Positions 35,140 through 44,448 of a stretch of 61,177 bases of DNA are shown here, piece after piece (within the stretch, counting starts at the first letter, position 1; each line of letters begins with the position of its first letter). The stretch is from the NCBI GenBank assembly GCA_964498075.1, contig CAZCGA010000026.1:1-61177 (forward strand). Reading direction: 5' to 3'. The notes under the pieces are model-generated. The model saw only the letters and a list, made by a program, of their open reading frames with translations, was not told the DNA's origin and made no database searches. The translations under genes and the position numbers were made by a program. This DNA comes from CAZCGA01 sp964498075 (lineage in GTDB: Bacteria; Desulfobacterota; Binatia; HRBIN30).

Positions 35140-36423
35140 ATGAAGTTCACTTGGTTTCATCTCATGCCGTACCGCTGGCTGCCCGCAGACTTTCGCGAGC
35201 GTTACCACGGCGTCTGGGTCGACGTGCCCAACCACCTCTACGATCCGGAGCGCGGCCACGCGCTCTACAACGAGTACCTCGACATGCTCGAGTACGCCGA
35301 CCAGGTGGGATTCGACGCCATCGGCGTCAACGAGCATCACCAGAACGCCTACGGCATGATGCCCTCGCCGAACTTGATGGCGGCCGCGCTGGCGCGGCGC
35401 ACCACGAACGCGATGCTGCTGGTGCTGGGGAACTCGATCGTGCTGTACAATCCGCCGACACGCGTCGCCGAGGAGATGGCGATGCTCGACGTCATCTCCG
35501 GCGGCCGGTTGATCGCCGGCTTTCCGGTCGGCACGTCGATGGACATCAACTACTGCTACGGCCAGAACCCGGCCACGGTGCGCGACAAGTATCGCGAGGG
35601 GCATGACTTGATCATCAAGGCGTGGGCCGAGCGCGTGCCGTTTCCGTGGAACGGCAAGTACACCAAGCTGCGCTACGTGAATCTGTGGCCGCGTCCGATC
35701 CAGCAGCCGCATCCGCCGATCTGGATTCCCGGCCTCGGCTCGATCGAAACGTGGGACTGGTGCCTCGACCACGCTTACAACTACAGCTACCTCTCGTTCA
35801 GCGGCTACAAGCGCGCGCAACGCATGATGGACGGCTACTGGGAGCGTGGAGCGGCGCGTGGCGTCGAGCCCAACCCGTATAGCGCAGCATTCTTCCAGCA
35901 AGTGTGCATCAGCGAGACCGACGGCGCCTGCGAGCGTGAGTGGTGGCCGCATGTCGACTACTTCTTCAACAAGTGCCTGCATCTCTATCCGGGCATGGCC
36001 GGCGCACCCGGATACGTCAGTGAAGCCTCGATGCGCGCCGGCATCGTGGCGCAGGCGGGCAACACCGGCATGAACCTGGGGACGAACAAGAGCTGGAAAG
36101 AGCTGGTCGAGCAACGCTACATCGTCGCCGGATCGCCCGCGACGGTGCGCCAGCAGTTGGAGGAGCTGGCGCGCTCCCTGCGCGCCGGGCATCTGCTCCT
36201 CGGCTTGCATCTCGGATCGGCGGCGATCGAGCTGGTCAATCGGGCCACCTATCTCTGCGCCACCGAGGTGCTGCCGGCGCTGCGTCCGCTCTGGAGTGAG
36301 TGGGAAGATCGCTGGTGGCCGAAGGCGCTACCAGCGGAGCGGCGCGTTGCCCCCGGCAGCGCGAATGCGGCGGCCGGCGCGCCGGTCCGGGGCGGTGGCA
36401 ACGGACAGGAGGCGCGGTCGTGA
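35140..36423 (+). CDS. LLM-class flavin-dependent oxidoreductase
   Basis: A 427-residue luciferase-like monooxygenase (TIM barrel, FMN or F420). MKFTWFHLMPYRWLP starts the first strand; YADQVGFDAIGVNEHHQNAY and SIVLYNPPTRVAEEMAMLDV are hallmark stretches, followed by SGGRLIAGFPVGTS and PHPPIWIPGLGSIET. GAAGGGAGG lies upstream of the ATG. Its stop overlaps the start of the alpha/beta hydrolase gene. Such enzymes oxygenate a wide range of small organics, and no specific substrate can be read off. Confidence 0.9.
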   Translation: MKFTWFHLMPYRWLPADFRERYHGVWVDVPNHLYDPERGHALYNEYLDMLEYADQVGFDAIGVNEHHQNAYGMMPSPNLMAAALARRTTNAMLLVLGNSIVLYNPPTRVAEEMAMLDVISGGRLIAGFPVGTSMDINYCYGQNPATVRDKYREGHDLIIKAWAERVPFPWNGKYTKLRYVNLWPRPIQQPHPPIWIPGLGSIETWDWCLDHAYNYSYLSFSGYKRAQRMMDGYWERGAARGVEPNPYSAAFFQQVCISETDGACEREWWPHVDYFFNKCLHLYPGMAGAPGYVSEASMRAGIVAQAGNTGMNLGTNKSWKELVEQRYIVAGSPATVRQQLEELARSLRAGHLLLGLHLGSAAIELVNRATYLCATEVLPALRPLWSEWEDRWWPKALPAERRVAPGSANAAAGAPVRGGGNGQEARS

Positions 36424-37247
36424 GCTCGCCGGCTGCCGCAGCGACGTCGCGCTTGCTCACGCTGGGTCGAGATCGACCGACGATCGAGGTACTTGAAGCG
36501 GGGCAGGGGACACCGCTGTTGTTCCTGCACGGCGCCGGGGGCGTGCCGGCCTGGGAAGGCGTGCTGCCGCTGCTGTCTCGCGAGTATCACGTCTACGCAC
36601 CGTTGCTCCCGGGTTTCGGCCGCTCCACCGGCCTCGAGCTGCTCGATGACCAGCTCGACCTCTTCCTGCATGGCTTCGACGTGCTGCAGGCGCTCGGTCT
36701 CGACCGCCCGTGCGTGGTCGGAGAATCGATGGGTGGGTGGATGGCGGCGGAGATGGCGGCGCTGCGGCCGGACAAGATCGGGCGGCTCGTCTTGGTGGCG
36801 CCGCTCGGATTGTGGCGTGATCACGCACCGATCGCGGACCTGTTCGGGATGATGAACGACGAGATGGTGCCGTATCTCTTCCACGATGCGACGTGTGCTG
36901 CGGCGCGGGCCATGCGCGGGTTGAGCGCGCTCACCAGCACGAAGGACGATCGCAGCGAGGAACAGATCGAGACCTTGATCAGCCTGGCGCGGGGTGCGCG
37001 CACGGCGGCGAAGTTTCTCTTCCCGATCCCGGAGGGCGGGCTGGAAAGACGCCTGTGGCGCATCCAGGCGCCGACGTTGATCCTCTGGGGTACAAATGAC
37101 CGTTTCGCGCCGCCCCTCTATGCCGAGATCTTCGCGCAGCAGATCGCCAACGCACGCGTTGTGAAAGTTCCGAATGCCGGTCACTTGGTGGGTCTAGAGG
37201 CACCTGAACCGTACGCTGCAGCCCTGCGCTCGTGGGCGGGACGGTAG
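36420..37247 (+). CDS. Alpha/beta hydrolase
   Basis: A 275-residue hydrolase starting at the GTG that overlaps the LLM stop (GTGA). Oxyanion region FLHGAGGVPAWEGV, nucleophile elbow VVGESMGGWMAAEM, acidic residue in LILWGTNDRFAPPL and catalytic His in VPNAGHLVGLEAPE. This is the meta-cleavage-product hydrolase/lipolactone type. Pairing with an LLM monooxygenase suggests oxygenation followed by hydrolysis of an ester or lactone product. Confidence 0.9.
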   Translation: MSSPAAAATSRLLTLGRDRPTIEVLEAGQGTPLLFLHGAGGVPAWEGVLPLLSREYHVYAPLLPGFGRSTGLELLDDQLDLFLHGFDVLQALGLDRPCVVGESMGGWMAAEMAALRPDKIGRLVLVAPLGLWRDHAPIADLFGMMNDEMVPYLFHDATCAAARAMRGLSALTSTKDDRSEEQIETLISLARGARTAAKFLFPIPEGGLERRLWRIQAPTLILWGTNDRFAPPLYAEIFAQQIANARVVKVPNAGHLVGLEAPEPYAAALRSWAGR

Positions 37248-37271
37248 CACAGCACGCAGGCGGAGCCGGGC

Positions 37272-38171
37272 CTACAGCAGCTGCGCCCGACGCAAGACGC
37301 CGTCCAACCGTTCTTCCAACTCCTTGGTGGCCGGAACCAGCGGCAAGCGATGCTCGTTGGTCGGCAGCAGTCCGAGTCGCTTCATCATGTACTTGATGGG
37401 AATAGGGTTGGTGTCGAAGAACACCGACTGGTTCAACTCGAACAGCTCGTAGTGCAGCGCGCGGGCGGCGGTGAGTGCGCCGCGGGTGACGGCGTCGTAC
37501 AGCGCGGCCACCTTGCGGGGAGCAACGTTGGCCACGGCGTTCATCATTCCCGCGGCACCCAGAGCGAGCATCGGAAAGCTCAGCTCCTCGAGGCCGACAA
37601 ACACGCGGAACTCGAAACCAAAGCGATCCAGCAACTGCGTGACGAAGGCGAGGTCGTTGGCGGCGTGCTTGATGCCGACAAGGTTGGGAATGTTCTCTTC
37701 GATCCGCTCAACTGTATGGAGGTCGAGCGACACCGCGGCGCGCCCGGGGATGTGGTAGAGGAGCAACGGCAACCCGGTGCGCTTGCCCAGATCGATGAAG
37801 TAGGCCGCCAGGCCGCGCGGCGGTGGCTTACTGTAGTAGGGCGTGACGATGAGCAGCGCGTCGGCGCCCGTCTGCTCCGCACGGACCGTCAGCGCCAACG
37901 TTTCGTGATGTGATTGGGATCCGGTGGCGGCCACGACGGGAAGGCGCCCCGCCGCCGCGTCCACCGCGACCTCCAACAGCTGCGCCCGCTCGTCGATCGT
38001 CAGCGTGCTCGGCTCGCCCGTGGTACCGCACACGACGACGCCGTGCGAGCCCTGCTGGATCTGGTGCTCGATCAACCCGGCGAACGCGTCGTAGTCGACC
38101 TTGCCGTCGCGGAACGGCGTGACGAGAGGGGGATAGGAACCGCGCAAAAAGTGGGGCTCTAAAGGAATCAT
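37272..38171 (-). CDS. dapA: DapA-family lyase (dihydrodipicolinate synthase type)
   Basis: A 299-residue class I aldolase-fold enzyme. GSYPPLVTPFRDGKVDYDAF, GVVVCGTTGEPSTLTIDER, the Tyr-bearing LLLYHIPGRAAVSLDLHTVE and the Schiff-base lysine in LVGIKHAANDL are in place. True dihydrodipicolinate synthases usually read GTTGES and YNVPGRT, so this may be a relative (for example a pyruvate-dependent lyase) rather than the lysine-pathway enzyme. The start MIPLEP at 38171 fits the family length; a longer frame adds an unnatural leader. Confidence 0.8.
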   Translation of the reverse strand: MIPLEPHFLRGSYPPLVTPFRDGKVDYDAFAGLIEHQIQQGSHGVVVCGTTGEPSTLTIDERAQLLEVAVDAAAGRLPVVAATGSQSHHETLALTVRAEQTGADALLIVTPYYSKPPPRGLAAYFIDLGKRTGLPLLLYHIPGRAAVSLDLHTVERIEENIPNLVGIKHAANDLAFVTQLLDRFGFEFRVFVGLEELSFPMLALGAAGMMNAVANVAPRKVAALYDAVTRGALTAARALHYELFELNQSVFFDTNPIPIKYMMKRLGLLPTNEHRLPLVPATKELEERLDGVLRRAQLL

Positions 38172-38279
38172 TGCTCCACCGGCTGGCGGAGTATTACCCA
38201 ATCTGCCCGTAGTTGTCGAAGCGGGCTCACGGGCGTCTGCGGGAAGGCCGCTTGACATCTACCCGCCGGCTGATCTAAT

Positions 38280-38294
38280 TGAAAATGAGTTTCA
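38280..38294. promoter_or_regulatory. Fur-box-like palindrome
   Basis: TGAAAATGAGTTTCA matches the 7-1-7 Fur consensus TGATAATnATTATCA at 11 of 14 positions and is itself nearly palindromic (TTGAAA on the left, TTTCAA on the right). It lies in the only AT-rich patch of the area, 13 bases before the ATG of the FTR1 gene. Iron-responsive repression of the five-gene block downstream is the natural reading. The protein that binds it is not in the window. Confidence 0.65.
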
Positions 38295-38307
38295 AAATCT
38301 CTGGCGT

Positions 38308-40668
38308 ATGAGACAGACTCTACAAACGGGCGGGCGGTTCATCGGTGTGCTGGCGGCGCTGGTGTCGATGCTGGTCGCCGGCGCGCCCCACGCCGACGGC
38401 AGCGGAGCGCAGAGTACCCAGGCAGACGTCCGGCGCATGCTCAGGGTCCTGGCGGCCGTCGGGGAGGAGTACCGCGAAGGGGTGCGCGACGGGACGGTGG
38501 TGCGTCCGATTGAGCTCGATGAAGCCAAGAGCTTTCTCGAAGAGGCACAACTGCGCTGGCGAGACGTCGCGACCCCGGCTGCGGGGAATGCTACCGAGGT
38601 GAGCGCGTTGTTTGACGACGTTGGCGCCGCGATCAACCAGAAGGCAGCCGCGGATGCCGTGGCGACGAAGCTCACAGAGTTGCGCCAGCGCATCGTGGCA
38701 GCGACCGGAATCAACGAGGAGGTATACCCGCCCGAGGCGCCTTCCGTGTCACGCGGTCAGCCGCTCTTCGATCAATACTGCGCGACGTGTCATGGCGAAC
38801 GCGGTGATGGCAAAGGCCCTACGGCGCGCGCCCTCCAGCCAGCACCCGCAAGCTTCACCGATGCGGAGTTCATGCGCGGCGAAACACCATACGACTTCTA
38901 CCACGTCATCAGCCTCGGGAAGCGCAATACCGCGATGCCCGCTTGGGACGGCGCGCTGTCGCTCCAGGAGCGTTGGGATCTCGTCAGCTACCTGTGGTCG
39001 CTTGCACCCGGCGGTGCGGGGCTGGCCGAAGGGCAGGGCATCTACCTGACACAGTGCGCCAGCTGCCATGGGGCGACCGGGCAGGGGCAGGGCCGCTTCA
39101 CGGGAGCTTTGCTGAAGACAGTACCGGACCTGAGCCGGCCGGAATCACTCGCGCGCCGAACCGACGCGGAGCTCTTCGCCGCGATCACGGACGGCGTCCC
39201 TGGCGCACCCATGCCCGCGTTCGCGCGTAGCCTGGATGACGACGAGCGGTGGAAGGCTGTCGCCTTCGTCCGACTCCTTTCGCTTGGAGGTGCCGCTGCG
39301 CCCACGGCTTCTGGGCTGGACGGCGGCGGCGCCAACCTCAGTGGGGAAACCGATTTCGAGGCTGTCCTTTCCGAGAGCGCCCGGCTGGTTGATGCCGCCG
39401 TTTCCGCGTACGGGCGCGGTGAGCGACAGGCTATGGGACTGGCGTCGGACGCCTACCTCCAGTTCGAGCCCCTGGAGCCGCGGCTCGGGGCCCACGATCC
39501 GGGGCTCAAGGCGCAAATCGAAGAACGCTTCCTCCATCTCCGGCAGCAGCTGCGAACGGCTGGCAACGACGCCGCGGTACGGTCGCTTGCGAGTACGATC
39601 GATGCCGACCTTCGAGCGGCACGCAGCGCGCTGCAGCCGAAAGCCAGCCCGTACGCGCTGTTCATCGAGTCGGCGACCATCATCCTGCGCGAAGGGTTGG
39701 AAATCGTCTTGGTCATCGGCGCGCTGATCGCCTACGTGGTCAGAACGGGCAACGTAGCAATGCAGCGCTCCATATACGCGGGGACGGCGCTCGGGGTGGC
39801 GGCGAGCTTGGCCACCGCGTTTGTGATGGGCGAGGTGCTGCAGTCGCATCCCGGCTCTTCCGACGTGCTCGAAGGGATCACCATGCTCCTGGCGGCGGTG
39901 GTCCTGTTCTGGGTCAGCTATTGGTTGATCTCCAAGGCGGAGGCCGACAAGTGGCAGCGCTACATTCGCGGCAAGGTCCAGAATGCACTGACTGGCAGAC
40001 GCAGCCTGGCGTTGGCGGGTGCAGCGTTCTTGGCGGTCTACCGCGAAGGCTTTGAGACGGTCCTCTTCTACCAGGCGCTGTATGCCAGCGCCCCGACGGC
40101 GTCGGTAACCGTTACCGCCGGCTTCTTCGCCGGCGCGCTGGCGTTGCTGATCGTGTACGGCGTCTTCCGCCGCTTCGAGGTGCAGATTCCCATCCGGCAG
40201 TTCTTCTTCGTGACCGGCTTGCTGCTCTACGCCTTGGCGGCGATTTTCGCGGGGCAAGGTGTCCACGAGCTGCAGGAGGCGGGGGTCATCACCATGACGC
40301 CGGTCACCGGCATCCCGGCGTTGCCGTTGCTCGGTGTATATCCTTCGGTGCAATCCTTGGCGGTGCAAGCCGTCTTTGTCGCGCTGTTGGTGTACGCGAC
40401 GGTGGTCACTCTGCGCCGGCGACGGGCAACGACGGATGGGCAGCGAGAGGAAGTGATCGCGGAGTTGCACGCGCTCCGCACGGCCATCGACTCGCTGCGC
40501 GAAGAGATCCATACGATCCCGCGCTCCCAGCCGGGTGTACCACCGGCGGGGTTCGAGGCGCGCATCGAAAAGGTGCTCGTTCGCGTCGAAGAGGCGGCGG
40601 GTCGTGTCAAGCTGAAGGCGTCCGTGAATGGCCGGGCAAACGGCGGCGGAGGGCGGCACGGGCAGTGA
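38308..40668 (+). CDS. Diheme cytochrome c / FTR1 iron permease fusion
   Basis: A 786-residue protein. A signal peptide is followed by a helical region and two class I cytochrome c domains with heme sites C158-A-T-C161-H162 and C250-A-S-C253-H254. From about 445 onwards comes a seven-helix FTR1 iron permease with two R-E-x-x-E motifs, REGLE (461-465) and REGFE (579-583). A cytoplasmic coiled-coil-like tail (REEVIAELHALRTAIDSLRE) ends the protein. FTR1 permeases normally take iron supplied by ferroxidation, so the attached hemes could serve iron oxidation or electron removal during import. The Fur-box-like site and the overlapping flavoprotein genes downstream define its operon. Confidence 0.92.
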   Translation: MRQTLQTGGRFIGVLAALVSMLVAGAPHADGSGAQSTQADVRRMLRVLAAVGEEYREGVRDGTVVRPIELDEAKSFLEEAQLRWRDVATPAAGNATEVSALFDDVGAAINQKAAADAVATKLTELRQRIVAATGINEEVYPPEAPSVSRGQPLFDQYCATCHGERGDGKGPTARALQPAPASFTDAEFMRGETPYDFYHVISLGKRNTAMPAWDGALSLQERWDLVSYLWSLAPGGAGLAEGQGIYLTQCASCHGATGQGQGRFTGALLKTVPDLSRPESLARRTDAELFAAITDGVPGAPMPAFARSLDDDERWKAVAFVRLLSLGGAAAPTASGLDGGGANLSGETDFEAVLSESARLVDAAVSAYGRGERQAMGLASDAYLQFEPLEPRLGAHDPGLKAQIEERFLHLRQQLRTAGNDAAVRSLASTIDADLRAARSALQPKASPYALFIESATIILREGLEIVLVIGALIAYVVRTGNVAMQRSIYAGTALGVAASLATAFVMGEVLQSHPGSSDVLEGITMLLAAVVLFWVSYWLISKAEADKWQRYIRGKVQNALTGRRSLALAGAAFLAVYREGFETVLFYQALYASAPTASVTVTAGFFAGALALLIVYGVFRRFEVQIPIRQFFFVTGLLLYALAAIFAGQGVHELQEAGVITMTPVTGIPALPLLGVYPSVQSLAVQAVFVALLVYATVVTLRRRRATTDGQREEVIAELHALRTAIDSLREEIHTIPRSQPGVPPAGFEARIEKVLVRVEEAAGRVKLKASVNGRANGGGGRHGQ

Positions 40669-41309
40669 TCCTGGCCGGGCCCGCATCTCCTGAGTTGCGA
40701 CAAGCAGGCATCGTGAATCACTGCCGAGCGCTTTCAAGGCGGGCCATAGGCCCCATCGTGATGGCCGCTGCCTTGTTGGCCGCGTGGCTGCCATGCGCCT
40801 CCAGGGCGCAAGAAGGTGTCTTCCTGACAGAAGAGCAGGCACCCGCCGCCGTCTTTCCCGAGGCCGTGCGCTTCGAACGTCAAGTGGTGAGTGCGACGCC
40901 GGAGCTCCGCGAGCGCATGCGATCCATCCTCGGCGCGGTCGAGCCGTCGATCTGGGAAGAGCAGTACGTGAGCTTCAAAGCCATGCGCGGCGAGGTGGTG
41001 GACGGCTACGCCATCATTGTCGAGGAGATTGGCAAGCACCGGCCGATCGATTTCGTGGTGGGCGTGCGACCGGATGGCAGCGTGAGCGACGTCGCCGTCA
41101 TGGCCTACCGCGAGGCGTACGGCGGCGAGGTGCACAGCAAGCGCTTCCTGGCGCAGTACCGCGGCAAGGTGGTGAGCGACAGCCTGCAGCCCTACGCGGA
41201 GATCAAGAACGTTGCGGGTGCGACCCTGTCGGTCGAGGCCGCCAGCCGTGCAGTGAAGAAGGCGCTTGCCGTAGCGCGCGCCGCGTTTGCCGCGGGAGGG
41301 AGCGCATGA
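40665..41309 (+). CDS. Periplasmic FMN-binding protein
   Basis: A 214-residue exported protein with the FMN-binding domain of the NqrC/RnfG type. A hydrophobic leader (AIGPIVMAAALLAAWLPC) is followed by VDGYAIIVEEIGKHRPIDFV, VGVRPDGSVSDVAVMAYRE and the flavinylation motif NVAGATLSVEA, where Thr187 would carry covalent FMN. The GTG start overlaps the FTR1 stop (GTGA); starts at 40713 or 40761 would give a more ordinary signal peptide. The next gene encodes the ApbE transferase that makes this type of bond. Confidence 0.88.
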   Translation: MILAGPASPELRQAGIVNHCRALSRRAIGPIVMAAALLAAWLPCASRAQEGVFLTEEQAPAAVFPEAVRFERQVVSATPELRERMRSILGAVEPSIWEEQYVSFKAMRGEVVDGYAIIVEEIGKHRPIDFVVGVRPDGSVSDVAVMAYREAYGGEVHSKRFLAQYRGKVVSDSLQPYAEIKNVAGATLSVEAASRAVKKALAVARAAFAAGGSA

Positions 41310-42301
41310 CCCGCGCGCTGCCGTTGATACTACTGGTCCTTGCCGCATCGGGCGCGTTCGCGGCGCCGGTCACCGAGATCCACTACGTCATGGGGACGTA
41401 CTTCCGCATCACGGCGGAGCACCCCGACGGAATTTCGACCCGTGCGGCGGTCCACCGTTGCTTTGCTGCGGCGCGGCACTACGACGCGCTGTTCTCGCGC
41501 TTCGATGCGAGCAGTGAGCTGTCGCGACTCAATGCGTCGAGCGCGGCTCCGGGCAGCGTGACCGTCAGCCAGGACTTTGCCGCGCTACTCAAGCGTGCGC
41601 TGGCGCTCCGACAGGCAACCGGCGGCGCGTTTGATCCGGGTGTCGGTGCACTCACCCGTCTCTGGCGCGAAACGTCCGAATGGCCGGCGCGCACGACCCT
41701 CGAGGCAGTGCGGCGCACCGGGGGCCGGGGTTCCTTGCAGGTCGTCGACCGCACGTTAACCCGTCATGCCGATGTGCTCATCGATCTCGACGGGATCGCC
41801 AAGGGGTGGGCTGTGGACCGCTGCGTATCCGAGTTGCGCTCCGCCGGCGTCGAACGCGCGCTGCTGAGCTTCGGCGAGAGCAGCCTCTACGCGATCGGGG
41901 CGCCGTTGGGAACCAAGGGGTGGGACGTGATGCTGCGGGATCTGAGCACGCACCGGGCCCTGGGCACACTGCGGCTGCGCGATCAGGCCGCGTCGGTGTC
42001 CGCCGTCTTCGGTCATGAGCGCCGCATTGGCGGGCGGCGCGTCGGGCATATCATCGACCCGCGCAACGGGCTGCCGCTGCAGTCGCTGGCGATGGCCGTC
42101 GTCGTTGCCGATTCGGCAACGGACGCGGAGGCGTTTTCGAAGGCGCTGCTGATTCGCGTCGATCGCCCTCGGCGCGATTCACGTTGGGTGACGGGAGCAC
42201 TCCTGATTACTGCCGACGGCGTCCGCCGTACGGGACGGATCGCATTCACCCGGTTCGAGTCCACGCCGCCGATCGATGCCGCGGCGGAGCCGTTACGATG
42301 A
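41306..42301 (+). CDS. apbE: FAD:protein FMN transferase ApbE
   Basis: A 331-residue exported Mg-dependent enzyme that transfers FMN from FAD to a Thr or Ser of a partner protein. Signal MTRALPLILLVLAASGAFAA; then VMGTYFRITAEHPD, YDALFSRFDASSELSRLNAS, GGAFDPGVGALTRLW, LIDLDGIAKGWAVDRC, and GHIIDPRNGLPL near the C-terminus. The ATG overlaps the preceding stop (ATGA). Its substrate is almost certainly the FMN-binding protein encoded just upstream. Confidence 0.92.
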   Translation: MTRALPLILLVLAASGAFAAPVTEIHYVMGTYFRITAEHPDGISTRAAVHRCFAAARHYDALFSRFDASSELSRLNASSAAPGSVTVSQDFAALLKRALALRQATGGAFDPGVGALTRLWRETSEWPARTTLEAVRRTGGRGSLQVVDRTLTRHADVLIDLDGIAKGWAVDRCVSELRSAGVERALLSFGESSLYAIGAPLGTKGWDVMLRDLSTHRALGTLRLRDQAASVSAVFGHERRIGGRRVGHIIDPRNGLPLQSLAMAVVVADSATDAEAFSKALLIRVDRPRRDSRWVTGALLITADGVRRTGRIAFTRFESTPPIDAAAEPLR

Positions 42302-42813
42302 GAGCCTTCGGGGCGAACGGCTACCTGCTGCGGGACGCGCGCATCGAAGTGCGGTTGATCTACACCGGCTTCCTCGTGCTGGCGTTCGTCGGCATGCTGA
42401 CCATGGCGGCGTTCGAGCTCTATCACATTGGCCCGACACCCGGCCGTGTCGCGACGTACTTCCGCGGCGGTGAGCGCGGTGCCGAGATGACCTTCGCCAA
42501 GACCTTCCGCGAGTTGGTCGAGGTCACGCACTTTCATTCGTTCATCATGGGCGTCGTGTATCTGGTCCTCGCCCATCTGTTCATCGCCACGGCCGTGAGC
42601 CCGGCGTTCAAGCGCCGCTGCATTGTGCTGGCGTTCGCCGGCTTGGCCGGTGACCTGCTCTCGCCCTGGCTGATTCGTTACGTGTCGGCGGGCTTCGCGT
42701 ATGCGCAGATCGCGTCGTGGTTGGCGGAGTGGGTCGGGTTCGGAGCCTTTCTGTGTGTGCCGATCATGGAGATGTGGTTCAGCAATGGCCGCGCTGAGTT
42801 TCCGCCCGAGTGA
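42298..42813 (+). CDS. Four-helix membrane protein, possible electron carrier
   Basis: A 171-residue membrane protein starting inside the apbE stop (ATGA). Four hydrophobic helices are visible: EVRLIYTGFLVLAFVGMLTM, FIMGVVYLVLAHLFIATAV, CIVLAFAGLAGDLLSPWLI and AEWVGFGAFLCVPIMEMWF. Histidines occur near membrane boundaries (ELYHIGPTPG, EVTHFHSFIM, LVLAHLF), so heme b binding is possible. Proteins of this shape are found next to FMN-binding and ApbE genes, where they may pass quinol electrons to the periplasmic flavin. I do not recognise a named family with certainty. Confidence 0.75.
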   Translation: MRAFGANGYLLRDARIEVRLIYTGFLVLAFVGMLTMAAFELYHIGPTPGRVATYFRGGERGAEMTFAKTFRELVEVTHFHSFIMGVVYLVLAHLFIATAVSPAFKRRCIVLAFAGLAGDLLSPWLIRYVSAGFAYAQIASWLAEWVGFGAFLCVPIMEMWFSNGRAEFPPE

Positions 42814-42879
42814 CACCGATGTCCGGCCCTACTGTAGCAGCCTGATAGCGCGGGTCACCGCACACGGCATCGACAGATC

Positions 42880-44448
42880 ATGAACCGCAGGAGACTGATC
42901 GCTACGCTGACGGTGCCGCTGGCGCTGGCGCTGCTCGCAACGCCTCGGCGCAGCAGAGCCCAGGATCTGGCGACCAAGATTGAGCAAATGGAGCGCGAGC
43001 TGCAGGAGATGAAGCGTGAGTTGCAGCGCCAAAAGGAAGTGCAGGAGAAGGCGCAAACGGAGCAGCGGGCGAACGAGGAGGCCGCCAAGAAGGATGAAAC
43101 CGCCAAGGCGTCGTTGACGCGCGCGTACCAGGCTGTGCTCGATCGGGTCAAGGTCGGCGGCTACGGCTCGATGCGTTACGAAGGGTCGGATCTCGACGGG
43201 CAAAAGAACAGCTTCGTCTTCCGCCGCTCCGTGCTGACGGTTGACGCCAACATCGCCACGCGTCTGCGGTCATACTTCGAGCTGGAGTTCGAGCGCTTTC
43301 ACAAGCTGGAGATCGAGAAGCCCCTGCAACGCGAAGATGGCGGCCTCAAGGCCGAGCAAGCGATCGAGGCGACGAACAACTCGGAGATTTCGCTGGAGCA
43401 GGCGTGGCTGCAGTACGACATCGAGAGCTTCCTGAAATTCCGCGCCGGTGGCGTCCTGGTGCCGCTGGGACGCTTCAACATCAACCACGACGACAATCGT
43501 TGGGACCTGCCGCGGCGCTCGCTGGTGGATCGTGGTGTACCGGTGTTGCCGTCGACGGCAGCGTGGGATGAGGTCGGAATGGGTTTCCTCGGGGAGGTAC
43601 CGCTCAGCGAGCAGGCGCTGTTGGACTACCAGGTGTACGTCATGAACGGCGTATCGCTCGACTCGGAGTTCGAGTCGGTCGTCGAGCCGGGGGATCCGAA
43701 GCGGACCGTTTCCGAAGTGAAACTATCGCCATCGACCGGCGGCTTCGCCGCCGACGTCAAGGACTCCAAGGCGGTGGCGGGCCGTATCGCGCTCAGCCCG
43801 GCGCTTGGGCACGAAATCGCCGGCTCGTGGTACTTCGGGCAGTACACTCCGGACTTCCTGGGTGAGCAGGACCTGTGGTCGTTGGGGCTCGACGGGCACA
43901 GCGGCTACGGCCCGTTCGAGATTGAAGGCGAGTGGATCTTCACACGCTTCGACGGCACCGCCAATGTCGCGCAGCAGCTGGCGGCGGCGGCGCGCGATCA
44001 GAGCTCGGTGAGCAGCGATCCCAGCGTCGAGAACGAAGTTGAGTTCGAGCTCGCCAACCTGGCGCGCAACAAGTACGGCTACTGGCTCGATCTGCGCTAC
44101 CGCTTCTGGCCGGCGTTCCTGACCAACACCTTCCTCGGACGTAGCTTCGCCAACCCGCAGCTCATCGGTGTGTTGCGTGGTGAGCAGGCGTGGCTGGACG
44201 GTCTGGTGCAGGAGGTGGACTTCAGCGGCGGTACCCTGACGGCTTTCGAGACCGACAATCGCCGCGTCGATCGGATCACCGTCGGCTTGGCGTACCGGCC
44301 GGTGCCGCTGGTGGTCTTTCAACTGGCGTACGAGTACACGCAAACGAACGCCGGCCGCAGCCTCGCCGGGGTCACCAACTTTCTACCCGCCGGTCCCGGT
44401 GAGGATCACGTCAACACTGTTCTCTTCGGAACCGCCTTCGGCTTCTAG
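42880..44448 (+). CDS. Outer-membrane porin with N-terminal coiled coil
   Basis: A 522-residue outer-membrane protein. Signal peptide (TLTVPLALALLATPRRSRA), then a heptad-like coiled coil (LATKIEQMERELQEMKRELQ, onwards), then an OprO/OprP-like beta barrel with alternating strands such as VKVGGYGSMRYEGSD, EISLEQAWLQYDIESF and VVFQLAYEYTQTNAG. The protein ends in the aromatic residue typical of barrel insertion (TAFGF). It follows the membrane gene by 66 bases, so it probably belongs to the same iron-linked operon. Its solute is not known. Confidence 0.87.
   Translation: MNRRRLIATLTVPLALALLATPRRSRAQDLATKIEQMERELQEMKRELQRQKEVQEKAQTEQRANEEAAKKDETAKASLTRAYQAVLDRVKVGGYGSMRYEGSDLDGQKNSFVFRRSVLTVDANIATRLRSYFELEFERFHKLEIEKPLQREDGGLKAEQAIEATNNSEISLEQAWLQYDIESFLKFRAGGVLVPLGRFNINHDDNRWDLPRRSLVDRGVPVLPSTAAWDEVGMGFLGEVPLSEQALLDYQVYVMNGVSLDSEFESVVEPGDPKRTVSEVKLSPSTGGFAADVKDSKAVAGRIALSPALGHEIAGSWYFGQYTPDFLGEQDLWSLGLDGHSGYGPFEIEGEWIFTRFDGTANVAQQLAAAARDQSSVSSDPSVENEVEFELANLARNKYGYWLDLRYRFWPAFLTNTFLGRSFANPQLIGVLRGEQAWLDGLVQEVDFSGGTLTAFETDNRRVDRITVGLAYRPVPLVVFQLAYEYTQTNAGRSLAGVTNFLPAGPGEDHVNTVLFGTAFGF

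Noticed and set aside
31154..36210. Long minus-strand frames opposite the repeat protein and the LLM oxidoreductase
   Set aside because: Low-complexity Ser/Thr/Pro or Arg/His composition without family motifs; they mirror the coding strand and its repeats.
39145..40842. 565-codon minus-strand frame opposite the FTR1 fusion
   Set aside because: Composition is Arg/Gln-rich and the plus-strand protein has clear heme and iron motifs.
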